A DNA stretch of 64,000 nt. Origin: Bradyrhizobium arachidis. GTDB lineage: Bacteria; Pseudomonadota; Alphaproteobacteria; Rhizobiales; Xanthobacteraceae. The DNA lies in NCBI RefSeq assembly GCF_015291705.1, contig NZ_CP030050.1, forward strand, positions 868,001 through 932,000. The letters run 5' to 3'. A program made the position numbers and the translations under genes. The first letter of the stretch is position 1, and each line of letters begins with the position of its first letter. This document shows positions 42,723-52,145 of this stretch, piece after piece. The notes under the pieces were generated by a model, which did no database searches, was not told the DNA's origin, and saw only the letters and a list, made by a program, of their open reading frames with translations.

Positions 42723-44018
42723 ATGCCCGTTCGTCTCGACCGCAGCAGCGCCGATTTTGACCAGCGATTCGCGGCCTTCCTCGCCGCCAAGCGCGAGGTC
42801 TCCGCTGACGTCGAGGCCGCCGCGCGCGCGATCGTCGACGACGTCGCCAAGCGTGGCGACGCGGCCCTGCTCGAAGCCACCGCCAAGTTCGACCGCTTGA
42901 CGCTGGATGCATCCGGCCTGCGCGTCACCGCCGCCGAGATCGGGACGGCCGTGAAGGCCTGCGATGCCGCGACGTTGGATGCGCTCAAGCTGGCGCGCGA
43001 TCGCATCGAGACCTATCACAGCCGTCAGCTGCCGAAGGACGAGCGCTTCACCGACCCGCTCGGCGTCGAGCTCGGCTGGCGCTACACCGCAATCGAATCC
43101 GCCGGCCTCTACGTGCCCGGTGGCACCGCGGCCTATCCGTCCTCGGTGCTGATGAACGCAGTGCCGGCAAAGGTCGCCGGCGTCTCACGCCTGGTGATGG
43201 TGGTGCCCTCGCCCGACGGCAAGCTCAATCCGCTGGTGCTGGCGGCAGCGCATCTCGGCGGTGTCTCTGAGATCTACCGCGTCGGCGGCGCGCAGGCCGT
43301 GGCGGCGCTCGCGCACGGCACCGCGACGATTGCGCCGGTCGCCAAGATCGTCGGCCCCGGCAATGCCTATGTCGCTGCCGCAAAGCGGCTGGTGTTCGGC
43401 AAGGTCGGCATCGACATGATAGCCGGCCCTTCCGAAGTGCTGGTCATCGCCGACGACACCGGCAATGCCGACTGGATCGCCGCGGATCTCCTCGCGCAGG
43501 CCGAGCACGATGCCAGCGCGCAATCGATCCTGATCACGGACTCGGCGCGTCTGGCCGCCGATGTCGAGAAGGCCGTTGAAGCGCAGTTGAAGACGCTGCC
43601 GCGCACCGCGATCGCCAGCGCCTCCTGGGCCGATTTCGGCGCCATCATCATGGTGAAGACTCTCGCTGACGCCATCCCGCTCGCCGACGCCATCGCGGCC
43701 GAGCATCTCGAGATCATGACCACCGATCCGGACGCGCTCGCCGCAAGGATCCGCAATGCCGGCGCCGTGTTCCTCGGCGCGCATACGCCCGAGGCGATCG
43801 GCGACTACGTCGGCGGCTCCAACCACGTGCTGCCGACAGCGCGCTCGGCACGGTTTTCCTCAGGCCTCTCGGTGCACGATTTCATGAAGCGCACCTCGAT
43901 CCTGAAATGCGGTCCGGACCAGTTGCGTGCGCTGGGACCTGCCGCGATGACGCTCGGACAAGCGGAGGGCCTCGATGCTCATTCGCGCTCGATTGGATTG
44001 CGCCTCAATCTGTCATGA
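42723..44018 (+). CDS. hisD: Histidinol dehydrogenase
   Basis: The product (431 residues from the ATG at 42723) catalyses the last two steps of histidine synthesis. Family blocks are [77 protein letters not shown] and the zinc region AEHLEIMT with [16 protein letters not shown] start 20 codons upstream is possible but without family similarity. The stop overlaps the next gene by 4 bases. Confidence 0.97.
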   Translation: MPVRLDRSSADFDQRFAAFLAAKREVSADVEAAARAIVDDVAKRGDAALLEATAKFDRLTLDASGLRVTAAEIGTAVKACDAATLDALKLARDRIETYHSRQLPKDERFTDPLGVELGWRYTAIESAGLYVPGGTAAYPSSVLMNAVPAKVAGVSRLVMVVPSPDGKLNPLVLAAAHLGGVSEIYRVGGAQAVAALAHGTATIAPVAKIVGPGNAYVAAAKRLVFGKVGIDMIAGPSEVLVIADDTGNADWIAADLLAQAEHDASAQSILITDSARLAADVEKAVEAQLKTLPRTAIASASWADFGAIIMVKTLADAIPLADAIAAEHLEIMTTDPDALAARIRNAGAVFLGAHTPEAIGDYVGGSNHVLPTARSARFSSGLSVHDFMKRTSILKCGPDQLRALGPAAMTLGQAEGLDAHSRSIGLRLNLS

Positions 44019-44512
44019 CAAAGCCGCCCGAACAGGACGACTCGCAGAACCGCATCGTCGGCGTCACGCTCGACGAGGACTCGATCGGCCGTTCCGGGCC
44101 CGACATCGAGCATGAGCGCGCGATCGCGATCTACGACCTGATCGAGCAGAATCTGTTCGCGCCCGATGGCGCGGACGGGCAGGGCCCGTTCACGCTGCAT
44201 ATCGGCATCACCGGCAATCGCCTGATGTTCGACATCCGCCGCGAGGACGGCACGCCTGTTGTCGCGCATCTGCTGTCGCTGACGCCGTTCCGGCGGATCG
44301 TGAAGGACTATTTCATGATCTGCGACAGCTATTACCAGGCGATCCGCACCGCGACGCCGGACAAGATCGAGGCCATCGACATGGGCCGCCGCGGCATCCA
44401 TGACGAGGGATCGCGCACGCTGCAGGAGCGGCTGAAGGGCAAGGTGCGGGTCGATTTCGAGACCTCGCGCCGGCTGTTCACGCTCATCACCGTCCTTCAT
44501 TGGAAGGGGTGA
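44015..44512 (+). CDS. UPF0262 family protein
   Basis: The 165-residue protein has the UPF0262 blocks [29 protein letters not shown] split over residues 14-42, and [20 protein letters not shown]. The ATG overlaps the hisD stop (ATGA), the conserved arrangement in Rhizobiales. Function unknown. Confidence 0.92.
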   Translation: MTKPPEQDDSQNRIVGVTLDEDSIGRSGPDIEHERAIAIYDLIEQNLFAPDGADGQGPFTLHIGITGNRLMFDIRREDGTPVVAHLLSLTPFRRIVKDYFMICDSYYQAIRTATPDKIEAIDMGRRGIHDEGSRTLQERLKGKVRVDFETSRRLFTLITVLHWKG

Positions 44513-44513
44513 A

Positions 44514-44572
44514 CGCGCATGATCCCGAAAAGTGGGAACCGGTTTTCGGATCGGATCATGCGCAAAACAAAA
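44514..44572. repeat. Dispersed palindrome, GCATGATCC..GGATCATGC type
   Basis: GCGCATGATCC and GGATCATGCGC form arms around GAAAAGTGGGAACCGGTTTTC, itself an inner inverted pair. A relative is at 50728-50772. It occupies the gap between the UPF0262 and phosphatase genes. Confidence 0.85.
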
Positions 44573-44584
44573 AGAGCGTAAGCG

Positions 44585-45052
44585 ATGGCTGCGCCCTCAC
44601 GCGCACGCGATCCGCAATCGGTGCTGTTCGCCTGTGCGATGAACAGTGTGCGCTCGCCGATGGCCGAGAGCCTGTTGCGGCACATGTTTCCGCAGGGCCT
44701 CTACGTGAAGTCGGCCGGCGCCAGAAAGGGCGACCTCGATCCGTTCGCGATATCCGTGATGGCCGAGCTCGGCCAGGATATCTCCACGCACAAGCCGCAG
44801 ACCTTCGAGGAGCTGGAGGATTGGGAGGGGCTCAATTTCGACCTCATCATCACGCTCTCGCCCGAGGCGCACCACAAGGCGCTGGAACTGACCCGCACGC
44901 TCGCCGCCGACGTCGAATACTGGCCGACGCACGACCCCACCACCATCGAGGGCAGCCGCGACCAGAAGCTTGCCGCCTACCGCGACGTCTGCGACCAGCT
45001 CCTGATGCGCATCCGCCGGCGGTTTGCCAAGGTCGGCGCGGCGAGCGGGTAG
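44585..45052 (+). CDS. Low-molecular-weight protein tyrosine phosphatase family
   Basis: The 155-residue protein has the phosphatase loop FACAMNSVRSPMAE (CX5R intact, Cys near residue 16) and WPTHDPT with the catalytic acid near the C-terminus. It could be a tyrosine phosphatase or arsenate-reductase-like. Its place after UPF0262 is the conserved order in this block. Confidence 0.88.
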   Translation: MAAPSRARDPQSVLFACAMNSVRSPMAESLLRHMFPQGLYVKSAGARKGDLDPFAISVMAELGQDISTHKPQTFEELEDWEGLNFDLIITLSPEAHHKALELTRTLAADVEYWPTHDPTTIEGSRDQKLAAYRDVCDQLLMRIRRRFAKVGAASG

Positions 45053-45206
45053 CGTCGAGGGCCCGTAACACCCGCGTCACAGAGCGCAGGCACACGCTTA
45101 TCGGAAGCCTCGAATCACCTAAGCTCGGGTTCCCGGTTGTGAAATCAGCCCCCTTCCGATAGGTTCCGCGCGCAATTCACCCCCGCTTCATCCCCCAAAT
45201 CACCTG

Positions 45207-45836
45207 ATGCTCGGCCGCCCCAAATTCGTACTTGCCTCCGGTTCGCCGCGGCGCCTGTCGCTGCTCAACCAGGCCGGCATCGAGCCGGATGCGCTCCGGC
45301 CGGCCGACGTCGACGAGACGCCGAGGCGGGGCGAGCTGCCGCGCGCCTGCGCCAACCGCCTTGCCCGGGCCAAGGCCGACGCGGCGCTGAAGTCAGTGCA
45401 GCTCGACGACGAGCTGCGCGGTGCCTTCATCCTCTCCGCCGACACGGTGGTGGCGGTCGGCCGCCGCATCCTGCCCAAGGCCAATCTGGTGGACGAAGCC
45501 GCGCAGTGCCTGCGGCTGCTGTCGGGCCGCAACCACCGCGTCTACACCGCGATCTGCCTGGTGACGCCGCGCGAGGCGTTCCGCCAGCGCCTGGTCGAGA
45601 CCCGCGTCCGCTTCAAGCGCCTCTCCGAGGACGATATCCAGGCCTATATCGGCTCCGGCGAATGGCGCGGCAAAGCCGGCGGCTATGCCGTGCAGGGCAT
45701 CGCCGGCTCGTTCGTCGTGAAGATGGTCGGGTCCTACAGCAACGTCGTCGGCCTGCCGCTCTACGAGACCACGACCCTGCTAGGCGGCGAGGGGTTCCCG
45801 ATCCGCTTCGGCTGGCTCAACGCCACCGCCGTTTGA
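45207..45836 (+). CDS. maf: Maf family nucleotide pyrophosphatase
   Basis: The 209-residue protein has [35 protein letters not shown] and [14 protein letters not shown], the Maf signatures with SPRR and the conserved Asp in SADT. Maf proteins hydrolyse modified or canonical NTPs. The gap to the phosphatase is 154 bases and contains no gene. Confidence 0.93.
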   Translation: MLGRPKFVLASGSPRRLSLLNQAGIEPDALRPADVDETPRRGELPRACANRLARAKADAALKSVQLDDELRGAFILSADTVVAVGRRILPKANLVDEAAQCLRLLSGRNHRVYTAICLVTPREAFRQRLVETRVRFKRLSEDDIQAYIGSGEWRGKAGGYAVQGIAGSFVVKMVGSYSNVVGLPLYETTTLLGGEGFPIRFGWLNATAV

Positions 45837-45982
45837 CCCGCGCCGATAAAAATCTCGAAAACAACCCCATGCACAGTAGAATGGCCCGGCCGGGCCCGAC
45901 TGGGGCACATGCGCCGCTGCTCCCGAAACCTGTTTGCGGACCGGCGCTTAAAATCCTTCACCCCGTGTAAGCTGCGCCCGTC

Positions 45983-46165
45983 ATGGACGACCTGGTCAAA
46001 AAGCCCACCGGCCCGCTCAAAACCTGCCCGATCTGCGGCAAGCCCACCGAGCATGCCACCCGCCCGTTCTGCTCCTCGCGCTGCCGCGACGTCGATTTGA
46101 ACCGCTGGCTGAAGGGCTCCTACGTCATCCCCGGCCGCGACGACGAGGTCGATGACGTCGAATAG
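45983..46165 (+). CDS. yacG: DNA gyrase inhibitor YacG (zinc protein)
   Basis: The 60-residue protein has zinc ligands CPICGK and FCSSRC (CX2C and CX3C) followed by [18 protein letters not shown], the YacG signature. YacG binds GyrB and inhibits supercoiling. It is the last gene of the conserved block, followed by tRNA-Phe. Confidence 0.93.
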   Translation: MDDLVKKPTGPLKTCPICGKPTEHATRPFCSSRCRDVDLNRWLKGSYVIPGRDDEVDDVE

Positions 46166-46350
46166 ATAAGCAATATCAACGCCTTGGTCGGATGTCCGCC
46201 GCGCCGCGCGCCAGCCGCGGCTAGCCCGCCCCAGCTTGTGCACAGCCGGGCCGCGCCCGGCGAAGCCTCTTGGCGAAGCCGGGTGGACAGGCCGCTCTCA
46301 GCCCACTATAAACCGCCCGCTCGATGGGCCTTGGGTCCTTCGCTCAGCAC

Positions 46351-46426
46351 GCCCAGGTAGCTCAGTTGGTAGAGCATGCGACTGAAAATCGCAGTGTCGG
46401 TGGTTCGATTCCGCCCCTGGGCACCA
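46351..46426 (+). tRNA. tRNA-Phe (anticodon GAA)
   Basis: Acceptor GCCCAGG pairs with CCTGGGC; D arm GCTCAGTTGGTAGAGC; anticodon arm GCGAC-TGAAAAT-CGC region with anticodon GAA; T arm GTCGGTGGTTCGATTCCGCC. CCA is encoded (46424-46426). A degenerate copy of its 3' half lies at 47959-48007. Confidence 0.95.
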
Positions 46427-46677
46427 TAGCTCGTCAACGCCACCCCGCCCCAACGCTGCTGGCTGTTGCCGATTGTAGGCTTGCCGAACATCAGGAAAAT
46501 TTCCTAGCGCACTGCGGGCAGGGCTCGTTGGACGGCGCTTGCCTGCTCTGATCCCATCCGGCTGAACAGCTTTCTCGCCACCGGCGCGATGAGTGCGCTC
46601 TCCAGTCAGCGAAGAAGCATGCATGTCGTGAACGGCGCCCGGATCCGCGAGCTCCGCTCCAGCGATGGGTTGCAGCG

Positions 46678-47898
46678 ATGAGCAAGAGCTTGCGCACGAA
46701 TGCTGCCAGAGCGGCAATCCTTGTGGCCGGACTTTTCATCACGCCGCCTTTGCTCGCGGGTGATCGTCAATATGGTCCAGGCGCTAGTGATACCGAGATC
46801 AAGATCGGCCAGACGATGCCCTATAGCGGTCCGCTTTCGGCATCCTCCGTGATCGGCAAGGTGCAGGCAGCCTATTTCCGCATGATCAATGATCATGGCG
46901 GCGTCAATGGACGCAAGATCACGTTGATTTCCTACGACGATGCGGCGACGCCGTCCAAGACCGTCGAGCAGGTCCGCAAGCTCATAGAGAGCGACGAAGT
47001 GTTGTTCACATTCGAGACGCTCGGCAATGCCTCGAACATCGCGGTCCAGAAATATCTCAATGACCGCAAGATCCCTCAGCTTTTCGTGGCCGGGCGGTCG
47101 ACGCGTTTCGAGGATCCGGTCAACTTCCCTTGGACGATGGGATTTGCGCCCAATCTGCGCACAGAGGTTCGCGTTTACGCGCGCTTCATCCTGGATAACT
47201 ATCCGAATGCCAGAATCGGCCTGCTTTACCAGAATGATGAGAGTGGCAGGGATTATCTGACCGGCTTGAAGGAAGCACTCGGCGCAAGGGCAGCCGAACT
47301 CATCGTCAGTGACGCTTCATACGATGTGGCGGACCCGACCGTTGACTCGCAGGTCGTGCGCCTCAAGGCGGCCGGTGTCGACGTTCTCGTCAACATGGCT
47401 GCCTCGAAGTTCGCCGCCCAGGTCATCAGAAAGATGGCCGAGCTGGATTGGAAGCCCGTTCACCTCCTTGGCGTCGGCTCGTCCTCGATCGACGCAGTTC
47501 TGATTCCCGCAGGCATCCAGAACGCAAAGGGCATCATCTCGGCGAGCTCATTCAAGGAGGCCACGGACCCAACCTGGCGTGATGACGAAGGCATGAAGCG
47601 ATGGAGCGCCTTCATGGACGGCTACTATCCGGGAGGCGACCGGAAAAGCATCTTCACGGTCTATGGCTATAGCGCCGCCGAGCTGCTGGTCGAGGTCTTG
47701 AAGCAATGCGGCGACAATCTCTCGCGCGAGAATGTCATGGCGCAAGCGACGAACCTGAAAGGCGTGAAACTTGATCTGCTGCTCCCGGGGCTCTCCGTCA
47801 ACACCGGCGTGGCCGACTATCGTGTGGTCAAGGAGTTCCGAATGATGCGCTTCACTGGCGACCGATGGGAGGCGTTTGGGCCGATTGTCGCCGATTGA
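46678..47898 (+). CDS. Branched-chain amino acid ABC transporter binding protein
   Basis: The 406-residue protein has a signal peptide (KSLRTNAARAAILVAGLFITPPLLA) and the LivK-type blocks IKIGQTMPYSGPLSASSVIGK, NDHGGVNGRKITLISYDDAATPSKTVEQVRKLIE and QNDESGRDYLTGLKEALG. No permease or ATPase genes are near. Wobble positions are less GC-biased than in neighbouring genes. It is alone inside the segment bounded by tRNA-Phe and its 3' copy, consistent with arrival by integration. Confidence 0.9.
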   Translation: MSKSLRTNAARAAILVAGLFITPPLLAGDRQYGPGASDTEIKIGQTMPYSGPLSASSVIGKVQAAYFRMINDHGGVNGRKITLISYDDAATPSKTVEQVRKLIESDEVLFTFETLGNASNIAVQKYLNDRKIPQLFVAGRSTRFEDPVNFPWTMGFAPNLRTEVRVYARFILDNYPNARIGLLYQNDESGRDYLTGLKEALGARAAELIVSDASYDVADPTVDSQVVRLKAAGVDVLVNMAASKFAAQVIRKMAELDWKPVHLLGVGSSSIDAVLIPAGIQNAKGIISASSFKEATDPTWRDDEGMKRWSAFMDGYYPGGDRKSIFTVYGYSAAELLVEVLKQCGDNLSRENVMAQATNLKGVKLDLLLPGLSVNTGVADYRVVKEFRMMRFTGDRWEAFGPIVAD

Positions 47899-47919
47899 TC
47901 CCGCTCACGGCACCATATT

Positions 47920-47961
47920 AAGGATAAACAGCAGCTCGTTAAGGATAGACAACAGCTCGCT
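47920..47961. repeat. Imperfect 21-bp tandem duplication
   Basis: AAGGATAAACAGCAGCTCGTT is followed directly by AAGGATAGACAACAGCTCGCT. It borders the tRNA-Phe remnant and may be part of the junction scar. Confidence 0.7.
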
Positions 47962-48007
47962 GTGTCGGTGGTTGTGTGTGATTCCCTCCCTGGGCACCAT
48001 CGCTCGT
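47959..48007 (+). repeat. tRNA-Phe 3'-end remnant (att-like duplicate)
   Basis: GTGTCGGTGGTT (47962-47973) and CCTGGGCACCAT (47989-48000), followed by GCTCGT, repeat in order the T-arm, acceptor, CCA end and flank of tRNA-Phe at 46394-46434, with small differences between. Site-specific integration into tRNA genes leaves such 3' copies. Confidence 0.75.
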
Positions 48008-48203
48008 TCGCTGAACCTCACAGACCTCCCCGGAACCTGAAAGGCGGCTCCGCCATCCGCCCGCGCAAAGGTGCGCCAGCGCCCGCTGACACGCAGCCAA
48101 TTCCGCAACCCGATGGCGTCCGACCATTCCTGGCACTCCGCTTGCTCAGTCAGGGCCAAAGCTCGGTCCCGGCATGGAGACCGTTTCAGGTTGAGGCAAA
48201 GCG

Positions 48204-48452
48204 ATGCAGGAAGTGTCCCGTTCTGGTGCTGCCGATGAACTTCGGCTCGATGGGTTGATCGCCGATCTGTGGTGGCGCGTTCGGCTGCTCAACACCGACA
48301 TTCTCGAGGAAGAGGCGAAAGCCGGGGTGTTCGACGCGCAGCAGCCGACCTATCCGCTGCTCGCGGCGACCCTTCGCGCGCGACGTGACAATCTGGTCGC
48401 GACGATCGGCGTGCTCGAGCAGCGTGCGAAATCGATGTCGGAAGCCGCCTGA
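48204..48452 (+). CDS. Small hypothetical protein
   Basis: The 82-residue product (…ELRLDGLIADLWWRVRLLNTDILEEEAKAGVFDAQ…) is helical and ends TIGVLEQRAKSMSEAA. There is no signal peptide or known domain. A GAGGCAAAGCG stretch precedes the ATG weakly. It is the first gene after the tRNA-Phe remnant. Confidence 0.5.
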   Translation: MQEVSRSGAADELRLDGLIADLWWRVRLLNTDILEEEAKAGVFDAQQPTYPLLAATLRARRDNLVATIGVLEQRAKSMSEAA

Positions 48453-48561
48453 GCGGTCTTCGGTCGAAGGGCAGCGCCCGGCATCGTCAGACTGTCGTCG
48501 CCCTGTCATTGGCGTTCCATGGATTGCTGCTCCCTTCGCCGCGCATCGCGGAGGGCGGGAC

Positions 48562-49881
48562 ATGCATCTGATCAACACAATTTCTTCCAACCGCCGGTCG
48601 ATCCTGAAGGGCCTCGCGGCCGCAGCCGTTGCGCCGCTGGCGGCGCCGGTCATGGCGGCCGAGGGCCTGCCGGTGCAGCCGGCGGGACCTGTGGCCGCGA
48701 TCGCCACCGACAAGGCCTATTGGACGGCCGTGAAGGGGCTCTATGCGGTGACGCCCGACGTCGTCAATCTGGAGAACGGCTATTGGGGCATCATGGCCGA
48801 GCCTGTCAGGCGCGAGTTCATCGGCCTGTCCGAGATGATCAACTATCAGAACACCTATTACGCGCGGCAGCGGGCGGGTGCTGATTTCGAGGCCGTGCGG
48901 GCCAGGGTGGCGGAGGCGGTCGGAGCTGCGCCGGAGGAAATCGCGCTTACCCGCGGCGCGACCGAAGCGCTGCAGCTTCTGATCAGCGGCTACAACAGAC
49001 TGAGGCCTGGCGACAGCGTGCTTTATGCCGACCTCGACTATGATTCGATGCAGTATGCGATGAACGCGCTGAAGGCGCGCCGCGGTGTCGACGTGGTCAA
49101 GTTCGAGGTGCCGGAGCCGGCCACCCGTCAGGCCGTGCTCGACGCCTATGCCCGCGCCCTCGAGGCAAATCCGAAGACGAGGCTCCTCCTCCTCACCCAT
49201 GTCAGCCATCGCACCGGTCTCATCATGCCGGTCACGGAGATCGCTCGCATGGCCAGGGCGAAGGGCGTCGACGTCATCGTCGACGCCGCGCATTCCTGGG
49301 GCCAGCTGGACTTCAGGGTGGGCGAGCTCGAGGTCGATTTTGCCGGCTTCAACCTGCATAAATGGATCGGCGCGCCGCTCGGCGTGGGTTTCCTCTACAT
49401 CAAGAAGGGGCGCTTCGCCGACATCGATCGCGACCTCGGTGACGAGGATTTCCCGGAAACCGACATCCGCTCGCGGGTGCACACCGGCACGGTCAATTTC
49501 GCGACGGTGCTGACGGTGCCCGCGGCCGTCGAGCTCCATCAGCAGATCGGCGCGGCAGCGAAACAGGCCCGCCTGCGCTATTTGCGCGACTACTGGGTCA
49601 GTCGTAGCAGGGGCTTCAAGGGCCTCGAGATCCTGACGCCGGATGAGGCTGGCCTCTATGGGGCGATCACGTCCTTCCGCCTCGCCGGCAGGACCAGCAA
49701 GGCCGACAACGACGCCACCGTGGCGACGCTCAGGGACACCTACCAGGTCCTGACGGTTCGCCGCGCGGGCGTCGCCAAGGGCCAATGCATCCGCGTGACG
49801 CCGGCGCTCTACACCGAGGAGGCCGATCTCGACCGGCTCGTCGAGGCGCTTGCTGCGATCACCGGTTCGAAAGCGGGCTGA
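48562..49881 (+). CDS. Tat-exported class V aminotransferase (isopenicillin-N-epimerase-like)
   Basis: The product (439 residues from the ATG at 48562) starts with SNRRSILKGLAAAAVAPLAAPVMA, a twin-arginine signal. The PLP enzyme core follows: TRGATEALQLLISGY, DAAHSWGQLDF and the PLP Lys in FAGFNLHKWIGAPLG, as in isopenicillin-N epimerase/cysteine-desulfurase relatives. GGAGGGCGGGAC precedes the ATG. Export of a folded PLP enzyme by Tat is known for this family; the substrate is unknown. Confidence 0.88.
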   Translation: MHLINTISSNRRSILKGLAAAAVAPLAAPVMAAEGLPVQPAGPVAAIATDKAYWTAVKGLYAVTPDVVNLENGYWGIMAEPVRREFIGLSEMINYQNTYYARQRAGADFEAVRARVAEAVGAAPEEIALTRGATEALQLLISGYNRLRPGDSVLYADLDYDSMQYAMNALKARRGVDVVKFEVPEPATRQAVLDAYARALEANPKTRLLLLTHVSHRTGLIMPVTEIARMARAKGVDVIVDAAHSWGQLDFRVGELEVDFAGFNLHKWIGAPLGVGFLYIKKGRFADIDRDLGDEDFPETDIRSRVHTGTVNFATVLTVPAAVELHQQIGAAAKQARLRYLRDYWVSRSRGFKGLEILTPDEAGLYGAITSFRLAGRTSKADNDATVATLRDTYQVLTVRRAGVAKGQCIRVTPALYTEEADLDRLVEALAAITGSKAG

Positions 49882-50116
49882 ATCCGCGCGAAGCGGAATG
49901 CACACGCCAGCAATCGGTATTGCACATCGCAAATCCGCTTATTGGTGCGCTGTCACCGCAATCGCCTGATTAAAACTGTGGCACGTGCATCGTTGATTCC
50001 GCGCAGCCCGATCCGTAGCTAGTTGCAAGATTCAGCGATGCAACTGCATTTCGCGTGTGATAACTTTCCATCTGGGGGATGGAATTGACTGTCCCCACAT
50101 TTGGAAGGACAGGTCC

Positions 50117-50620
50117 ATGAGAATCTCGTCCCGCTTCCTTGCGCGTCCCGCTGTCGCCATCTCGTCCATTGCACTGCTGTGCGCCTTCGGCGGCCCGGCA
50201 ATGTCGCAACCGACCCCCGCAGACACTCAGCTTCCCGGCGTCATGGTCGAAGCGCCGAAGCAGGTGGCGAGGCCGCACAGGCCGACGCATCACGTGGCCA
50301 TCCGCAGCACCAGGCCTGTCGCCACGCCCCGAGCCGTCGTAGCAACCCCCGCCGCACCGATGTCGGACGCCGCGAAGCTTGCCAAGCTCGAGCGCGAAAC
50401 GGGCAGCTGCGCCGGCGGCTGCCAATCGAGCTTCAAGACAGGCGACAAGCCCTGGGTCGGCTGCAACGCCTCGGGCGGCGTGTACTCGGCCACATGCCGA
50501 AATGTCGGCAACTACAAGAGCTACGACGAATGCAAGGAGGCCGGACGGGTCACCGGCTGGCGCACCGGTGAGACTTCAGCATATTGCAGCAGCGTCGCGT
50601 TGGCAGCGGGCTGGCGCTGA
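50117..50620 (+). CDS. Secreted Cys-containing hypothetical protein
   Basis: The product (167 residues from the ATG at 50117) has a signal peptide MRISSRFLARPAVAISSIALL..AMS, a Pro/His/Arg linker, then a compact C-terminal domain with six Cys (GSCAGGCQSSFK, VGCNASGG, ATCRNVGNY, YDECKEAG, AYCSSVALAAGWR) that could form three disulfides. GGAAGGACAGGTCC precedes the ATG. No family recognised with certainty. The 235-base gap upstream is AT-richer and presumably holds its promoter. Confidence 0.7.
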   Translation: MRISSRFLARPAVAISSIALLCAFGGPAMSQPTPADTQLPGVMVEAPKQVARPHRPTHHVAIRSTRPVATPRAVVATPAAPMSDAAKLAKLERETGSCAGGCQSSFKTGDKPWVGCNASGGVYSATCRNVGNYKSYDECKEAGRVTGWRTGETSAYCSSVALAAGWR

Positions 50621-50645
50621 GGGAGCTGGCATCAACTCAGAGCGC

Positions 50646-50670
50646 GCCCGCATGAGTCGCTCATGCGGGC
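50646..50670 (+). terminator. Strong hairpin after the secreted-protein gene
   Basis: GCCCGCATGAG-TCG-CTCATGCGGGC is a perfect 11-bp stem with a 3-base loop, 26 bases after the stop. There is no T-run, so it may act as an mRNA 3' stabiliser rather than a terminator. Confidence 0.45.
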
Positions 50671-50671
50671 C

Positions 50672-50772
50672 TAAAGCGCGATGAGATTAGGATGAATCGT
50701 CATCGCGCTTTAGGTTGTTGTTTGAGCATGATCTTTTCGGAAAACCGCTGCGCACTTTTCCGGATCATGCTT
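50672..50772. repeat. Composite palindromic repeat AAAGCGCGATGA + GCATGATC
   Basis: A 13-bp perfect pair TAAAGCGCGATGA/TCATCGCGCTTTA (50672-50712) is followed by a second palindrome AGCATGATC..GATCATGCT (about 50728-50772) related to the element at 44514. I recall this composite as common in Bradyrhizobium and related genomes. Confidence 0.85.
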
Positions 50773-50775
50773 TAG

Positions 50776-51168
50776 CTAAACTCCGGCGACACAATCGACT
50801 TCGACGTCAAATGGACCATGCCAGCCGGAAACAAAGATGAAGCTCCGGGCCGGCGGGTCAGCTGGAAAATAGCGCGCGTATACGGCATTTATCGTTTGGA
50901 AGTGCGCCGGGTCGTTGCAATAGACGTGGCACTTAATGACCTTTTCGAGCGATGTGCCGGCTGCCTCCAGGCACAATTTCATCTGGTCAAGAACGATTTC
51001 CGTCTGCCGCTCTACCGATACGCGCTTGATCTCGCCCGTTGCGGGGTCATAAGGCGGCTGTTGGGATACATAGACCAGGTTTTCATGCCGGACGACCGGA
51101 GAGACCGGAACGCCCCGCGCCTCGATATAGGTCGACAAAGGCTCCACGCGGAAAGTCTGCCTGTTCAC
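50776..51168 (-). CDS. RidA/YjgF-family protein
   Basis: The product (130 residues) has VSQQPPYDPATGEI, VLDQMKLCLEAAGTSLEKVIKCHVYCND, PPARSFIFVSGW and ends DVEVDCVAGV, a RidA-like trimeric deaminase. GTG at 51168 is preceded by AGGAGAAG and is chosen; the frame runs upstream without similarity. It is a lone gene beside repeats. Confidence 0.82.
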   Translation of the reverse strand: MNRQTFRVEPLSTYIEARGVPVSPVVRHENLVYVSQQPPYDPATGEIKRVSVERQTEIVLDQMKLCLEAAGTSLEKVIKCHVYCNDPAHFQTINAVYARYFPADPPARSFIFVSGWHGPFDVEVDCVAGV

Positions 51169-51463
51169 GATGACTTCTCCTGCCAGTTGCCGCGATCTCA
51201 AGGTCACACTGTTTCTCATGGATACTGCCAGCGTGGTGTCAGCAGTGCTCGTTTCGTGGCTTGGCTTCCCCTCCGAACGGACCACGCTCGGCTGCCCGTT
51301 GTCAGGTGGTTCGCAGTGATCCACCAGGCGACGGATCAGGCGGGACGCCCGGCGATCACCTGCGCATAGCGCCGATGTCCATTCGCGATTGTGAGGCTTG
51401 AGTACGAGCCAGGTTCCCGCCTCCGTGCTATTGCTTGCTCCGCGCAACGACGCGAGGCCCCCC
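51169..51463. other. Intergenic region without a supported gene
   Basis: This stretch holds the divergent promoters of the RidA gene and the beta-barrel gene. Open frames exist but lack start signals and similarity. Nothing else is seen. Confidence 0.3.
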
Positions 51464-52123
51464 ATGCTCCCCATTCCCGCCGACATCTTCACTGAGCCCG
51501 ACGACGTTTCGCCTGACGCCCTTGCCAATCTCGGCCCGCTGCGCCGTCTGGCCGGCACCTGGCAGGCGGACAAGGGCATCGACATCAATCCGAAGGCGGA
51601 AGGGCCGGAGCGGCGGACCTTCATCGAGCACATCCGGATGGACCCGATCGATCCGCAGGCCAATGGCCCGCAGCTGTTCTATGGCTTGCGCTATCACATC
51701 CACATCAACACGCCCGAGGAAGACATCACCTTCCACGACCAGGTCGGCTACTGGCTGTGGGAGCCCGCGACCGGGCTGATCCTGCAGACGCTGGCGATCC
51801 CGCGCGGGCAGGTCTTGCTTGCCTCCGGCAAGGCCGGGCCTGATGACAGAAAGATCTCCGTCACCGCGAAGCGCGGCGACACCGCCTACGGGATCTGCTC
51901 GACCGATTTCCTGGAACAGGCCTTCCGCACCGATTCCTACCGCTGCGACATCACCTTCAACGAGGACGAAAGCTGGACCTATCTGATCCAGACCGAGTTG
52001 TTCGTGCGCGGCGCGCCGTTCAATCATCACGACAGCAACACGCTCAAGCTGGTCGCGCCGCCCAAGCTCAATCCGCTCGCCGTGATCGTGAACGATCGCG
52101 CCAAGGGCGGCGGGGCGGTCTGA
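51464..52123 (+). CDS. Heme-binding beta-barrel (nitrobindin/FABP-like) protein
   Basis: The product (219 residues from the ATG at 51464) has LRRLAGTWQADKGIDIN, a GxW motif of fatty-acid-binding-like barrels, then WLWEPATGLILQTLAIPRGQ. It is longer than classical nitrobindins. Haem or lipid binding is inferred from the fold only. The start at 51464 is preceded weakly by CGAGGCCCCCC. Confidence 0.75.
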   Translation: MLPIPADIFTEPDDVSPDALANLGPLRRLAGTWQADKGIDINPKAEGPERRTFIEHIRMDPIDPQANGPQLFYGLRYHIHINTPEEDITFHDQVGYWLWEPATGLILQTLAIPRGQVLLASGKAGPDDRKISVTAKRGDTAYGICSTDFLEQAFRTDSYRCDITFNEDESWTYLIQTELFVRGAPFNHHDSNTLKLVAPPKLNPLAVIVNDRAKGGGAV

Positions 52124-52145
52124 CAAGCGGGTACGGAGAATTTGC

